The notes under the pieces: generated by a model
Databases searched by the model: none
What the model saw: only the letters and a program-made list of their open reading frames with translations
What the model was told of the DNA's origin: nothing
Shown here: positions 23,472 to 32,204 of the stretch, in pieces
How the letters are laid out: each line of letters begins with the position of its first letter
How positions within the stretch are numbered: the stretch's first letter is position 1
Program-made: the position numbers and the translations under genes
Assembly: GCA_964392665.1 (NCBI GenBank)
Contig: CAYMQB010000005.1
Span: 1 to 64,000 of the forward strand
Length of the DNA: 64,000 nucleotides
Origin: CAYMQB01 sp964392665
GTDB taxonomy: Bacteria; Hydrothermota; E44-bin80
Direction of reading: 5' to 3'

Positions 23472-24491
23472 GTGTTTAATGAAAAATATGACATTGCACA
23501 TATGAAAAAAAGAATAGAAGAATTTCCTTCGCAGATTCTGGATTTTTTTGCCAGGGGTAAGTCTCAGAAAATAGTAAAAAAGGCTGATAAACTTGTAATA
23601 ACAGGAATGGGTGGTTCCGCAATTGCTGGCAACATGCTGGCAGATCTGTTTTTCGACAGCGTCGATGTTCCAATTTTTGTAAACAGAGGATATACATTGC
23701 CTGCTTATGTAAATGAAAAAACTCTGCTATTTGTATCGAGTTACTCTGGAAATACGGAAGAGACAGTTTCGTCATTGCACGATGGAATAGAGAAGGGTGC
23801 AAGGATTTTCGTGTTTACAAGTAATGGAAATGTAGGAAGAACTTCCAGAGAACGTGGAATTACTACGATAGAACTACCTCCTGGTTATCCGCCGAGGAGT
23901 GCGTTAGGTTTTTCTTTTTTCTCAATGCTTGGCGTTTTAAGTGATATCTTCGTTATTCCATTCAACGAAGGACATCTAAGGAATCTTGTCAAGACATTGG
24001 AAGTACAAAGGGACATACTATCGAATTCTGATAGTGAGGTTAAGAAACTTGCACTTGAATCTCATGGAAAGATACCTGTAATATATGTCAGTCGCAGATT
24101 AAGTTCCGTTGCAGTAAGATGGCAAACACAAATTAATGAGAATAGTAAAAGCTTTGCTCATATCAATGTTATTCCGGAAGCAAACCACAATGAGATTGTA
24201 GGTCTTGATTTCCCGCGGAGAATAATAAAAGAGATGTTTGTCATATTTTTGCGAAGCAGATTCTATGAAAATGATAGGATAAGGCGGAGATTTGACCTTA
24301 CAAAAGCGATTTTGGGAGATTTTGTTAATGATATAAGAATCGTGGAGTCAGACGGGAAGAACAAACTTGAGGACATGTTTATGCTAATATATAAAGGTGA
24401 TTTCTTCAGCTACTATCTTTCCCTTCTGCTGGAAGTTGACCCCACACCTGTGGAAAGAATTAATTTGTTAAAGAAGAGATTAAGTGAATAA
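23472..24491 (+). CDS. Bifunctional phosphoglucose/phosphomannose isomerase (SIS family)
   Basis: A 339-residue SIS-domain isomerase of the archaeal/bacterial PGI/PMI type, interconverting glucose-6-P or mannose-6-P with fructose-6-P. Two SIS subdomains are seen: an N-terminal TGMGGSAIAGNML with SYSGNTEET, and a C-terminal half with the conserved EANHNEIVG and a final CPFxx-free PTPVERINLLKKRL tail. The start is GTG at 23472. It sits 22 nt after ptsI and abuts the nucleotidyltransferase gene, so sugar-phosphate supply and activation are co-expressed. Confidence 0.87.
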   Translation: MFNEKYDIAHMKKRIEEFPSQILDFFARGKSQKIVKKADKLVITGMGGSAIAGNMLADLFFDSVDVPIFVNRGYTLPAYVNEKTLLFVSSYSGNTEETVSSLHDGIEKGARIFVFTSNGNVGRTSRERGITTIELPPGYPPRSALGFSFFSMLGVLSDIFVIPFNEGHLRNLVKTLEVQRDILSNSDSEVKKLALESHGKIPVIYVSRRLSSVAVRWQTQINENSKSFAHINVIPEANHNEIVGLDFPRRIIKEMFVIFLRSRFYENDRIRRRFDLTKAILGDFVNDIRIVESDGKNKLEDMFMLIYKGDFFSYYLSLLLEVDPTPVERINLLKKRLSE

Positions 24492-25439
24492 GTGAAAAGT
24501 CTTAAAGTTATTCTACCAGTTGCTGGCATAGGAAAGAGGTTGAGACCACACACATTGACAACACCAAAGGTTTTATTGAAAGTGGCAGGTAGGCCTATTA
24601 TCAGTTATCTTATGGAAGAAATAGTTAAGATTCCATCGCCTGAGTTAATATTCATCATTGGTCACCTTGGCAAGGAAGTGGAGCAATATATTAAGGAAAA
24701 CTACAGAGTCAAGACGAGTTTCATCTATCAGGAGGAACAACTTGGACTCGGGCATGCAGTGTACATGGCAAAGAAATTTGTAAAAGAAGAAGATGAGATT
24801 CTCATTCTGTTGGGTGATACGGTATTTGAATTTGACCTTCTCAAAATCGTCAATGGTAAACAATCACTTGTTGGCGTGAAACAGGTTGAGAATCCATCTA
24901 GATTTGGGGTTGTCCAGTTGAAGGAGAACAAGGTATTTAATTTTGTAGAGAAACCAGAGAAATTAGTCAGCGATCTTGCAATCGTTGGTATATATTATAT
25001 CAAGAATGCAGGAGAGCTTTTTCAATCACTGGGAGAATTGCTCGAACAAGGAAGAAAGACAAAAGGAGAATTTCAACTTACCGATGGACTCCAGAGTTTA
25101 GTTAACAGAGGGCACGAAATCGGGGTTTTCCCGGTTGAAGGATGGTATGACTGTGGAAAGCCAGAAACGCTTCTTGCCACAAACAAGCATCTTTTAGAGA
25201 AACATTCTGTAAAGGTAAAAATACAGGGTTCAGTAGTTACACAACCCGTATTTATAGAAAAGAGCGCAGACATAAAAAAATCAATAATTGGTCCGTTTGT
25301 CTCAATTGGTAATGACTGCAAAGTCAATGATTCGGTTGTAAGAAATAGCATTGTGTATGATAATGCAGAAGTTAAAAACAGTGTTGTGGAGAATATGGTC
25401 GTAGGAAAATCAGAAGTGATAGAAAACAGAGGTGTATAG
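24492..25439 (+). CDS. Sugar-phosphate nucleotidyltransferase with left-handed beta-helix tail
   Basis: A 315-residue protein. The N-terminal ~230 residues form an NTP-transferase domain: PVAGIGKRLRPHT signature, TTPKVLLKVAGRPI, ILLGDT for metal binding, and FVEKPE. The C-terminal ~80 residues carry hexapeptide (LbH) repeats such as IKKSIIGPFVSIGNDCKV. It makes a nucleoside-diphosphate sugar (dTDP- or UDP-glucose or GDP-mannose type) from a sugar 1-phosphate; the base specificity is not readable. It starts with GTG directly after the TAA of the PGI/PMI gene, with no gap. Confidence 0.88.
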   Translation: MKSLKVILPVAGIGKRLRPHTLTTPKVLLKVAGRPIISYLMEEIVKIPSPELIFIIGHLGKEVEQYIKENYRVKTSFIYQEEQLGLGHAVYMAKKFVKEEDEILILLGDTVFEFDLLKIVNGKQSLVGVKQVENPSRFGVVQLKENKVFNFVEKPEKLVSDLAIVGIYYIKNAGELFQSLGELLEQGRKTKGEFQLTDGLQSLVNRGHEIGVFPVEGWYDCGKPETLLATNKHLLEKHSVKVKIQGSVVTQPVFIEKSADIKKSIIGPFVSIGNDCKVNDSVVRNSIVYDNAEVKNSVVENMVVGKSEVIENRGV

Positions 25440-25501
25440 TTAGATCTTTGAAAAGTTTTTTAGAGGTAGGAAACAATGGACGTAAATAATCAGTAAAACC
25501 C

Positions 25502-25595
25502 GTCATTGCGAGCGAACGAAGTGAGCGTGGCAATCTCATAGTGCAAAAAACCGAGATTGCTTAGGTAGAAATTATGAAAAAATACTCGAAATGAC
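25502..25595. repeat. 94-bp palindromic intergenic element
   Basis: Termini GTCATTGCGAG (25502-25512) and CTCGAAATGAC (25585-25595) are inverted repeats matching at 10 of 11 positions. An inner perfect pair GCAATCTC (25530-25537) / GAGATTGC (25553-25560) lies between. It fills the gap before metK. It has no coding capacity and looks like a miniature inverted-repeat element of the family in the other gaps. No SAM riboswitch fold was recognised in this gap. Confidence 0.75.
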
Positions 25596-25667
25596 AACCT
25601 TCCAGAAAAGTGTAACGGAATTCACTGATTATTTACAAGCGAACAATTCTAATAGGAGGTAATCTAA

Positions 25668-26810
25668 ATGCATGAAAGGAAACTTCTTACAAGTGAGTCT
25701 GTGACCGAAGGGCATCCGGATAAGATATGTGATCAGATATCAGATTCTGTTCTTGATGTTGTTATTGAGAAGGACAAAATGGGAAGAGTTGCCTGTGAAA
25801 CCTATGTATCCAGAGGTTTGGTAATAGTGGGTGGGGAGATAAGTACTTGTATCTATGTTAATATTCCCCAGGTTGTGAGAAAACTTGTAAAAGATGTCGG
25901 ATACACGGATCCTGCGCTTGGTTTTGATTATGAAACCTGTGCGGTTCTGAGTTGCGTTCAGGAGCAATCTCCAGATATAGCGCTGGGTGTGGATACCGGA
26001 GGTGCTGGAGATCAGGGTATGATGTTTGGTTATGCCGTGGATGAAACCGAAGAACTAATGCCTCTTCCAATAATGCTTGCGCACAAGCTTGTTAGGAGAT
26101 TGGCGGAAGTGAGAAAGACAAAGAGCCTTACTTACTTGAGACCGGATGGAAAATCGCAGGTAGCAGTAGAATATGAGGACGGATTACCCACAAGAGTCGA
26201 TTCTGTCTTAATTTCAGCACAACACGAAGCTACTGTGAAAGATGAGAGACTTAAAGAAGACATTATAAACAGCGTTATCAAACAGGTTGTGCCAGAAAAT
26301 TTATTAGATGAGGACACAAGATTTCTCGTGAATCCAACTGGCAGATTTGTCATAGGGGGACCTCAGGGGGACTCAGGTTTAACGGGTAGAAAAATTATGG
26401 TTGACACATATGGCGGACTTGCAAGGCACGGGGGTGGATGTTTTTCCGGGAAGGATCCTTCTAAAGTTGACCGTTCGGCAACATACATGGCGCGATACAT
26501 TGCCAAAAATATTGTTGCTGCTGGTATTGCCAAGAAGTGTGAGATTCAGCTGTCCTATGCCATTGGAGTTGCTGAACCTATAAGTGTTTCCATTGAGACA
26601 TTTGGGACAGGTAAGGTTCGTGATGACAGGATAACGAAGGTTATTCGAAACCTGTTCGATATGACACCAAATGGTATTATAACTGAGCTTGACTTGAAAA
26701 GACCAATATATAGAAGAACAGCAAGTTATGGACACTTTGGCAGATGTGACGAGGGTTTCACCTGGGAAAAAACTGACAAAATTGATGAGATACAGAAGGC
26801 TCTAAAATAA
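25668..26810 (+). CDS. metK: S-adenosylmethionine synthetase
   Basis: A 380-residue MetK making SAM from methionine and ATP. It starts with LLTSESVTEGHPDKICDQISD (metal and ATP site). The nonapeptide GAGDQGMMFGYA and the P-loop-like GGCFSGKDPSKVDRSA are intact. Length is typical for bacteria. AGGAGG precedes the ATG. It is followed 13 nt later by ahcY, so SAM production and SAH removal are co-expressed. Confidence 0.97.
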   Translation: MHERKLLTSESVTEGHPDKICDQISDSVLDVVIEKDKMGRVACETYVSRGLVIVGGEISTCIYVNIPQVVRKLVKDVGYTDPALGFDYETCAVLSCVQEQSPDIALGVDTGGAGDQGMMFGYAVDETEELMPLPIMLAHKLVRRLAEVRKTKSLTYLRPDGKSQVAVEYEDGLPTRVDSVLISAQHEATVKDERLKEDIINSVIKQVVPENLLDEDTRFLVNPTGRFVIGGPQGDSGLTGRKIMVDTYGGLARHGGGCFSGKDPSKVDRSATYMARYIAKNIVAAGIAKKCEIQLSYAIGVAEPISVSIETFGTGKVRDDRITKVIRNLFDMTPNGIITELDLKRPIYRRTASYGHFGRCDEGFTWEKTDKIDEIQKALK

Positions 26811-26823
26811 GAGAGGAGTAGTA

Positions 26824-28080
26824 ATGGAATTTGATGTAAAAGATACAAAACTTAGAAAAGATGGAAAATTGAAGATAGAATGGGCGGACAGAAATATGCC
26901 GGTTCTTTCGAATATCAGAGAAGATTTAAAAAAGAAGAAACCTCTCAAAGGTTTTCGCATAGCAGCCTGCTTACATGTTACCAGTGAAACGGCAAATCTT
27001 GTGAGAACTCTTAAGGAAGGCGGAGCAAAGGTTGTTCTTACTGCTTCAAATCCTCTTTCAACGCAGGATGATGTTGCTGCGTCATTAGTTAAGGATTACG
27101 GCATACCTGTTTTTGCAGTGAAAGGAGAGGATGACAAAACCTATTACAAGCATATAGATGCGGCACTCAAAATAAAACCGGACATAACGATGGATGATGG
27201 AGCAGATCTTATCTCCAGTATTCATTTGAGAAAAAAGGAATTACTATCTGGAATTATAGGAGGGACCGAAGAAACAACAACGGGTGTTGTAAGGTTAAAA
27301 AGTATGGCAAGAAAAGGGGTTCTCAGGTATCCTATTATCGCAGTCAACGATTCTTACACAAAATATCTTTTTGATAACAGATATGGAACGGGACAGAGCA
27401 CGATAGATGGCATACTAAGGGCGACAAATATACTACTTGCAGGTTTAACTGTTGTTGTTGCAGGTTATGGATGGTGTGGAAGAGGATTGGCAATGAGAAT
27501 AAAAGGGATGGGTGCGAATGTGATTGTCACGGAGGTAGACCCCGTAAAAGCACTCGAAGCTGTGATGGATGGATTCAAGGTTTTACCGATGAACAAAGCA
27601 GCTTCTCTGGGTGATCTTTTCGTAACCCTGACAGGAGACATCAATGTGATAGATGTAGAACATTTTAAGAAAATGAAAGATGGGGCAATCGTTGCAAATT
27701 CCGGTCATTTCGATGTAGAGATTAATAAAAAGGCGTTGGCGAAGATGTCGAAGTCGAGAAGGGTTGTTAGACCTTTTGTGGAAGAACATACATTAAAAAC
27801 GGGCAGGAAGATTTTTCTTCTTGCAGAAGGACGCCTTGTAAATCTTTCATCCGCGGAGGGGCATCCCGCATGTGTTATGGATATGTCATTTGCGAATCAA
27901 TCGAAGGCTGTTCTTTATTTGAAAGAAAACGGTAAGTACTTAGGTAAGAAGGTCTATAAACTTCCGGATGAGATCGATACGGATATTGCGAAATTGAAGA
28001 TGAAATGTTTGAATATAAAGTATGACAAGCTGACAAAAGAACAGGAAAAGTATCTTGCTTCCTGGAAGATAGGCACATAA
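26824..28080 (+). CDS. ahcY: Adenosylhomocysteinase (SAH hydrolase)
   Basis: A 418-residue NAD-dependent enzyme splitting S-adenosylhomocysteine into adenosine and homocysteine. Visible features: N-terminal substrate domain with ACLHVTSETANL, DDGADL, GGTEETTTGV, the NAD-binding VVAGYGWCGRGLA, and the C-terminal EGRLVNLSSAEGHPACVMD signature. The size is that of the shorter archaeal/thermophile type, without the ~40-residue insertion of the long form. It is placed between metK and the COG2403-like gene. Confidence 0.96.
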   Translation: MEFDVKDTKLRKDGKLKIEWADRNMPVLSNIREDLKKKKPLKGFRIAACLHVTSETANLVRTLKEGGAKVVLTASNPLSTQDDVAASLVKDYGIPVFAVKGEDDKTYYKHIDAALKIKPDITMDDGADLISSIHLRKKELLSGIIGGTEETTTGVVRLKSMARKGVLRYPIIAVNDSYTKYLFDNRYGTGQSTIDGILRATNILLAGLTVVVAGYGWCGRGLAMRIKGMGANVIVTEVDPVKALEAVMDGFKVLPMNKAASLGDLFVTLTGDINVIDVEHFKKMKDGAIVANSGHFDVEINKKALAKMSKSRRVVRPFVEEHTLKTGRKIFLLAEGRLVNLSSAEGHPACVMDMSFANQSKAVLYLKENGKYLGKKVYKLPDEIDTDIAKLKMKCLNIKYDKLTKEQEKYLASWKIGT

Positions 28081-28101
28081 CCACCGAGTTAGGAGTGTAG
28101 G

Positions 28102-29415
28102 ATGGAAAGAAAAAGAATTATCATTATGGGAGCTGCGGGAAGAGATTTTCACGATTTTAATGTTTTTTTTAGAACTAATGACAAATATGAGGTTGTTGCT
28201 TTTACTGCAACACAAATACCGAATATCGACGACAGAAAATATCCAGCTGAACTTTCCGGGAAACTCTATCCTAAAGGCATCCCGATTTATCCGGAGCGTG
28301 AATTGATTTCATTGATAAAAAAACTTCGCGTCAGTTATGTTGTTTTTTCGTACAGCGATGTAAGATATGAATATCTTATGCACAAGGCGTCCGAAGTTCT
28401 TGCTGCTGGTGCTAATTTTCTTTTGCTTGGTTCGGATGATACGATGTTAAAGTCGGAAAAACCGGTGATAGCTGTGTGTGCTGTTCGAACTGGATGCGGG
28501 AAAAGTCAAACTACGAGAAAAATCGCTGAGCTGTTGGTTGCCAACAAAAAGAAAGTCGTTGCGATCAGACACCCCATGCCTTACGGAGATTTAAGAGAAC
28601 AAATAGTGGAACGTTTTGCTACATATGAAGACCTTGAAACTTTCAAGTGTACTATTGAAGAGAGAGAAGAATATGAACCACATATTGCAAAGGGTATCGT
28701 GGTTTATGCGGGAGTGGATTATGAGAAAATTCTTAGAGCAGCGGAAAAGGAAACGGATATAATTCTCTGGGACGGGGGAAATAACGATATTTCATTTTAT
28801 AAACCCGATTTACTAATTGTGGTTGTTGACCCTTTAAGACCTGGTCATGAACTTCTTTACTATCCAGGCGAAGTGAATCTGAGAACAGCAGATGTGGTTG
28901 TTATTAACAAAATGGACAGCGCAAAGAAAGAGGATGTTGAAAATGTACGAAAAAACATAGAAATTGTGAATTCAGAAGCAGTTATAATCGAAGCAAACTC
29001 ACCAGTTAGTGTTGATAAACCAGAAGTAATAAAGGATAAAAAGGTGCTTATTGTTGAAGATGGGCCCACACTTACTCACGGTGGAATGAAATATGGAGCA
29101 GGTTTTGTTGCTGCTCGAAGATTCGGAGTTAAGGAGATTATAGATCCAAGACCTTTTGCCGTTAGTAGTATTATGGAGACATTCGATAAATACCCTCAAA
29201 CGAGTCAGGTCTTGCCTGCAATGGGATACAGTGATGAACAAATTAAGGATTTGGAAGAGACAATAAATTCGTGCCCGGTTGATGCCGTAATAATCGCAAC
29301 TCCAATTGATCTTTCGAAGCTGATTAAGATAAACAAACCCAGCGTTCGTGTAAGGTATGAACTCGAGGAAATTGGAGAGACTACACTTAAGACGGTGTTG
29401 AAAGATTTCTTATGA
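28102..29415 (+). CDS. COG2403-type P-loop NTPase related to cyclic 2,3-diphosphoglycerate synthetase
   Basis: A 437-residue protein. An N-terminal Rossmann-like part (MGAAGRDFHDFNVFF) precedes a P-loop domain with AVRTGCGKSQTTRK (Gly131-Lys134 region), a VVDPLRPGHEL segment and VVINKMD, a GTPase-type G4 motif. By sequence pattern this is the predicted-GTPase family COG2403, which includes the cyclic 2,3-diphosphoglycerate synthetase of Methanothermus; no bacterial function is established to my knowledge. Its TGA stop overlaps the ATG of carbamate kinase (ATGA), which points to a shared pathway, perhaps using an acyl or carbamoyl phosphate. That link is inference. Confidence 0.72.
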   Translation: MERKRIIIMGAAGRDFHDFNVFFRTNDKYEVVAFTATQIPNIDDRKYPAELSGKLYPKGIPIYPERELISLIKKLRVSYVVFSYSDVRYEYLMHKASEVLAAGANFLLLGSDDTMLKSEKPVIAVCAVRTGCGKSQTTRKIAELLVANKKKVVAIRHPMPYGDLREQIVERFATYEDLETFKCTIEEREEYEPHIAKGIVVYAGVDYEKILRAAEKETDIILWDGGNNDISFYKPDLLIVVVDPLRPGHELLYYPGEVNLRTADVVVINKMDSAKKEDVENVRKNIEIVNSEAVIIEANSPVSVDKPEVIKDKKVLIVEDGPTLTHGGMKYGAGFVAARRFGVKEIIDPRPFAVSSIMETFDKYPQTSQVLPAMGYSDEQIKDLEETINSCPVDAVIIATPIDLSKLIKINKPSVRVRYELEEIGETTLKTVLKDFL

Positions 29416-30359
29416 CTGTAAAAGAGAGAAAAGCAGTTATTGCATTGGGTGGAAACGCTCTTATAAAAAAGGGACAGAAGGGTGGTATACATGAACAATT
29501 TGCAAATGCAAGGGACAGTCTTTCCGGTATTGTAGATCTTGTGCGGGAGGGCTACAAACTCGCAATCACACATGGTAACGGTCCTCAAGTAGGAGCCGAA
29601 CTCATCAAAAATGAATATGCGAAGGGGGAAGTTCCTATGCTGCCGCTAGGATGTATCGATGCAGAAACAGAGGGCTGGATGGGTTATATGATAGAGCAGT
29701 CGTTGCAGAATAGGCTAAGGAGAGAGAATATAAGAAGAAAGGTTGTTACCATTATTACGCAAGTTGTAGTTGATAGAGAGGACCCTTCTCTTAGTCATCC
29801 CACGAAGTTCGTTGGACCATCTTACCGAAAAGAGGATATTGATAGTTTAATACATAAGGGTTGGATTATAAAAATAGATAGGGCACGAGGATTTCGACGA
29901 GTAGTACCATCGCCGAAACCAATCGAAATCGTTGAGAAAGAAGCGATTAAACATCTCGTTGATTCAGGGATAATAGTTGTTGCTGCAGGAGGTGGTGGTA
30001 TACCGGTTTATGTCGAGAAGGATGGATCGTACGAGGGGCTTGATGCTGTAATAGATAAGGATAGGGCATCCGCTGTTCTTGCCAACGATATCGAAGCAGA
30101 ACTGCTTGTAATACTCACGGATGTCGATGCTGTGTATGTCAATTTTAGAACTGACAGACAAAAGGTTATAAGAAAGATGAATATTGAAAAGGCAAAGAAG
30201 TATTTACTCAATGGCGAATTTCCTGCTGGGAGTATGAAACCCAAGATTGAAGCAGCAATCAATTTTCTATCAAAAGGCGGTAAAGAAGTTATAATTGGTT
30301 CGATACACAATGCAAAATCGGCTATAGACAAACTTTCGGGTACAGTTATTGTAGTATGA
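29412..30359 (+). CDS. arcC: Carbamate kinase
   Basis: A 315-residue amino-acid-kinase-fold enzyme that transfers phosphate between carbamoyl phosphate and ADP, yielding ATP in fermentative arginine/agmatine/purine breakdown. Motifs: ALGGNALIKKGQKG start, THGNGPQVG, GWMGYMIEQ, PSYRKED, VVAAGGGGIPV, TDVDAVYVNF and the GSMKPKIEAA C-terminal signature. The start codon overlaps the preceding gene by 4 nt. No arginine deiminase or ornithine transcarbamylase gene is in the window, so the carbamoyl phosphate source is unknown. Confidence 0.95.
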   Translation: MTVKERKAVIALGGNALIKKGQKGGIHEQFANARDSLSGIVDLVREGYKLAITHGNGPQVGAELIKNEYAKGEVPMLPLGCIDAETEGWMGYMIEQSLQNRLRRENIRRKVVTIITQVVVDREDPSLSHPTKFVGPSYRKEDIDSLIHKGWIIKIDRARGFRRVVPSPKPIEIVEKEAIKHLVDSGIIVVAAGGGGIPVYVEKDGSYEGLDAVIDKDRASAVLANDIEAELLVILTDVDAVYVNFRTDRQKVIRKMNIEKAKKYLLNGEFPAGSMKPKIEAAINFLSKGGKEVIIGSIHNAKSAIDKLSGTVIVV

Positions 30360-30463
30360 GAAAAGGAAGAAAGATATTTGTTACTGAAAAACGGAAGCAG
30401 TGACATTACTTCGGAAGTTAATACGAAGCAAGAATCGCTGTGACGAAGATTAAAGGGAGCAAT

Positions 30464-30865
30464 ATGGGGAAAACGTTGTTTATCATAAAGCCCGACGCTG
30501 TTAAGAGTAATATGACCGGGAAGGTTCTTGCCATAGTAGAAAATGATGGTTTTAAGATTACAAGGATGAGAATGCTAAGGTTCGGTGATGAACTTGCAAA
30601 AAGGTTTTATGCAATCCACAAGGATAAACCCTTTTTTGATGAATTGATTAAGTTTATGACCTCGTCCGAGTGCGTAGTCTGCGTTCTTGAGAAGGAAAAT
30701 GCTGTTTATGAATTGCGGAAATTAGTTGGAGGGACAGACCCTCTCGAATCGTCACCTGGAACGATAAGAAGATGTTATGGAAGTAATATCCAGATGAATG
30801 CTGTGCATGCCTCTGATTCCGATGAAAACGCAGGAAAAGAAATTTCACTGGTTTTTGGGCAGTAG
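30464..30865 (+). CDS. ndk: Nucleoside diphosphate kinase
   Basis: A 133-residue Ndk, balancing NTP/NDP pools through a phosphohistidine. It starts GKTLFIIKPDAV. The catalytic His115 lies in NAVHASDSDENA, and the Kpn-loop region LVGGTDPLESSPGTIR is normal. A GTG at 30440 would add eight residues, but the ATG at 30464 has AGGGAG upstream and matches the family start. It lies about 100 nt after arcC and 28 nt before the acetate kinase start. Confidence 0.96.
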   Translation: MGKTLFIIKPDAVKSNMTGKVLAIVENDGFKITRMRMLRFGDELAKRFYAIHKDKPFFDELIKFMTSSECVVCVLEKENAVYELRKLVGGTDPLESSPGTIRRCYGSNIQMNAVHASDSDENAGKEISLVFGQ

Positions 30866-30893
30866 TGTTATAAGATATGGAGAGAGTAATAAT

Positions 30894-32204
30894 ATGAGCG
30901 AGGATATTGTTGTATTGACGCTAAATTGCGGCAGTTCATCCCTGAAATATCAGCTGTACAACTGGGATAAACGAACTGCACTGTGTAAAGGTATTGTTGA
31001 AAGAATCATTATTGGTGGATCCTTCATAAAGCATGAGATCGAGGGAGAGAAACCAATAATAAAGAAAAGAGAGTGTGCGGACCATAAGGAAGCAATCAAT
31101 CTTGTTATAGATACAATAGTTGGTGGTAAAAATCCTGCAATCAAAGATCTTAAGTGCATTAAGAGTGTTGGGCACAGAGTTGTTCATGGCGGTGAAAAAT
31201 TCATAAAATCCGTGCTGATAAATGCACAAGTACTTGAAATGTTTGAGGAATTAAAGGAACTTGCACCGCTGCATAATCCTCCCAACATTACGGGCATAAA
31301 GGCAGCAATGGAACTTTTACCCAAAATACCCCATATTGCAGTTATGGACACAGCATTCCTTCAAACACTTCCAGCAAAAGCATACATATACGCGGTACCC
31401 TATGAATGGTACCAACAGTATGGGATAAGGAGATATGGTTTTCACGGTACTTCGCATCTTTATGTCTCAAGAAGAGCAGCTGTACTTCTGGGAAAGAAAA
31501 AAGATGAAGTGAATCTAATAACCTGCCACATTGGAAATGGAGTCAGCCTAACAGCAATAAAAAAGGGAAAACCTGTTGACCATTCCATGGGTTTTACTCC
31601 TCTCGAAGGTTTGGTTATGGGAACGCGTTCGGGAGATTTAGACCCCGCAATTGTAGGGTTTATTTCTGAAAGAGAAGGGTTTACTGCTCCGAGAATAATT
31701 TCTATCCTCAATAGAAAAAGCGGTATTCTTGGAATTACAGGAGAATTCACGGACAGGAGGGATGTGACAGAGGCAATTGAAAAGGGCAATAAGAGGGCGA
31801 AGCTTGCGTTTGATATAGAGAGTTACAGAATAAAAAAGTATATTGGTGCTTATGTGGCGGCATTGGGTCATATTGATGCAATAGTATTTACTGCAGGGGC
31901 TGGTGAACTGTCTTATGAACTCAGGGAAGAAGCGCTTGATGGACTTGAGACTATGGGCATCAAAATCGACAAGAAGAAAAACAAGAAGGCAATTAGTAGA
32001 AATATTGAATCTGTAATTTCGGACAAGAGTTCCAAGGTTAAGATTTTTGTGATACCTACGGATGAAGAGATAGTTTTTACAGAGGATGTGGTTGCCATTA
32101 TTAAAGGGAAGTATACTGACCCCCATACATATAAGTATTCATTCGAGAGCCCAAATTATGTAAACAAAATGAGAGAAGAAGCTAAGAGAAAGGAGAGAGT
32201 ATGA
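30894..32204 (+). CDS. ackA: Acetate kinase
   Basis: A 436-residue ASKHA-fold kinase forming ATP and acetate from acetyl phosphate. Motifs: LTLNCGSSSLKYQL, SVGHRVVHGG, FHGTSHLY (catalytic His region), CHIGNGVSLTAI, PLEGLVMGTRSGDLDP and FTAGAGELS. The family start at ATG 30894 (MSEDIV) is used here; an upstream in-frame extension overlaps ndk and is unlikely. The C-terminus extends about 35 residues beyond the usual end (DPHTYKYSF...), of unknown meaning. No phosphotransacetylase gene is nearby. Its stop overlaps the next start (ATGA). Confidence 0.94.
   Translation: MSEDIVVLTLNCGSSSLKYQLYNWDKRTALCKGIVERIIIGGSFIKHEIEGEKPIIKKRECADHKEAINLVIDTIVGGKNPAIKDLKCIKSVGHRVVHGGEKFIKSVLINAQVLEMFEELKELAPLHNPPNITGIKAAMELLPKIPHIAVMDTAFLQTLPAKAYIYAVPYEWYQQYGIRRYGFHGTSHLYVSRRAAVLLGKKKDEVNLITCHIGNGVSLTAIKKGKPVDHSMGFTPLEGLVMGTRSGDLDPAIVGFISEREGFTAPRIISILNRKSGILGITGEFTDRRDVTEAIEKGNKRAKLAFDIESYRIKKYIGAYVAALGHIDAIVFTAGAGELSYELREEALDGLETMGIKIDKKKNKKAISRNIESVISDKSSKVKIFVIPTDEEIVFTEDVVAIIKGKYTDPHTYKYSFESPNYVNKMREEAKRKERV

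Noticed and set aside
25440..25667. SAM riboswitch before metK
   Set aside because: The gap is occupied by a palindromic repeat of the intergenic family; no SAM-I/II/III core motif was recognised.
30798..30893. Longer acetate kinase start inside ndk
   Set aside because: The family N-terminus begins at ATG 30894; the upstream part is simply an open frame within ndk.
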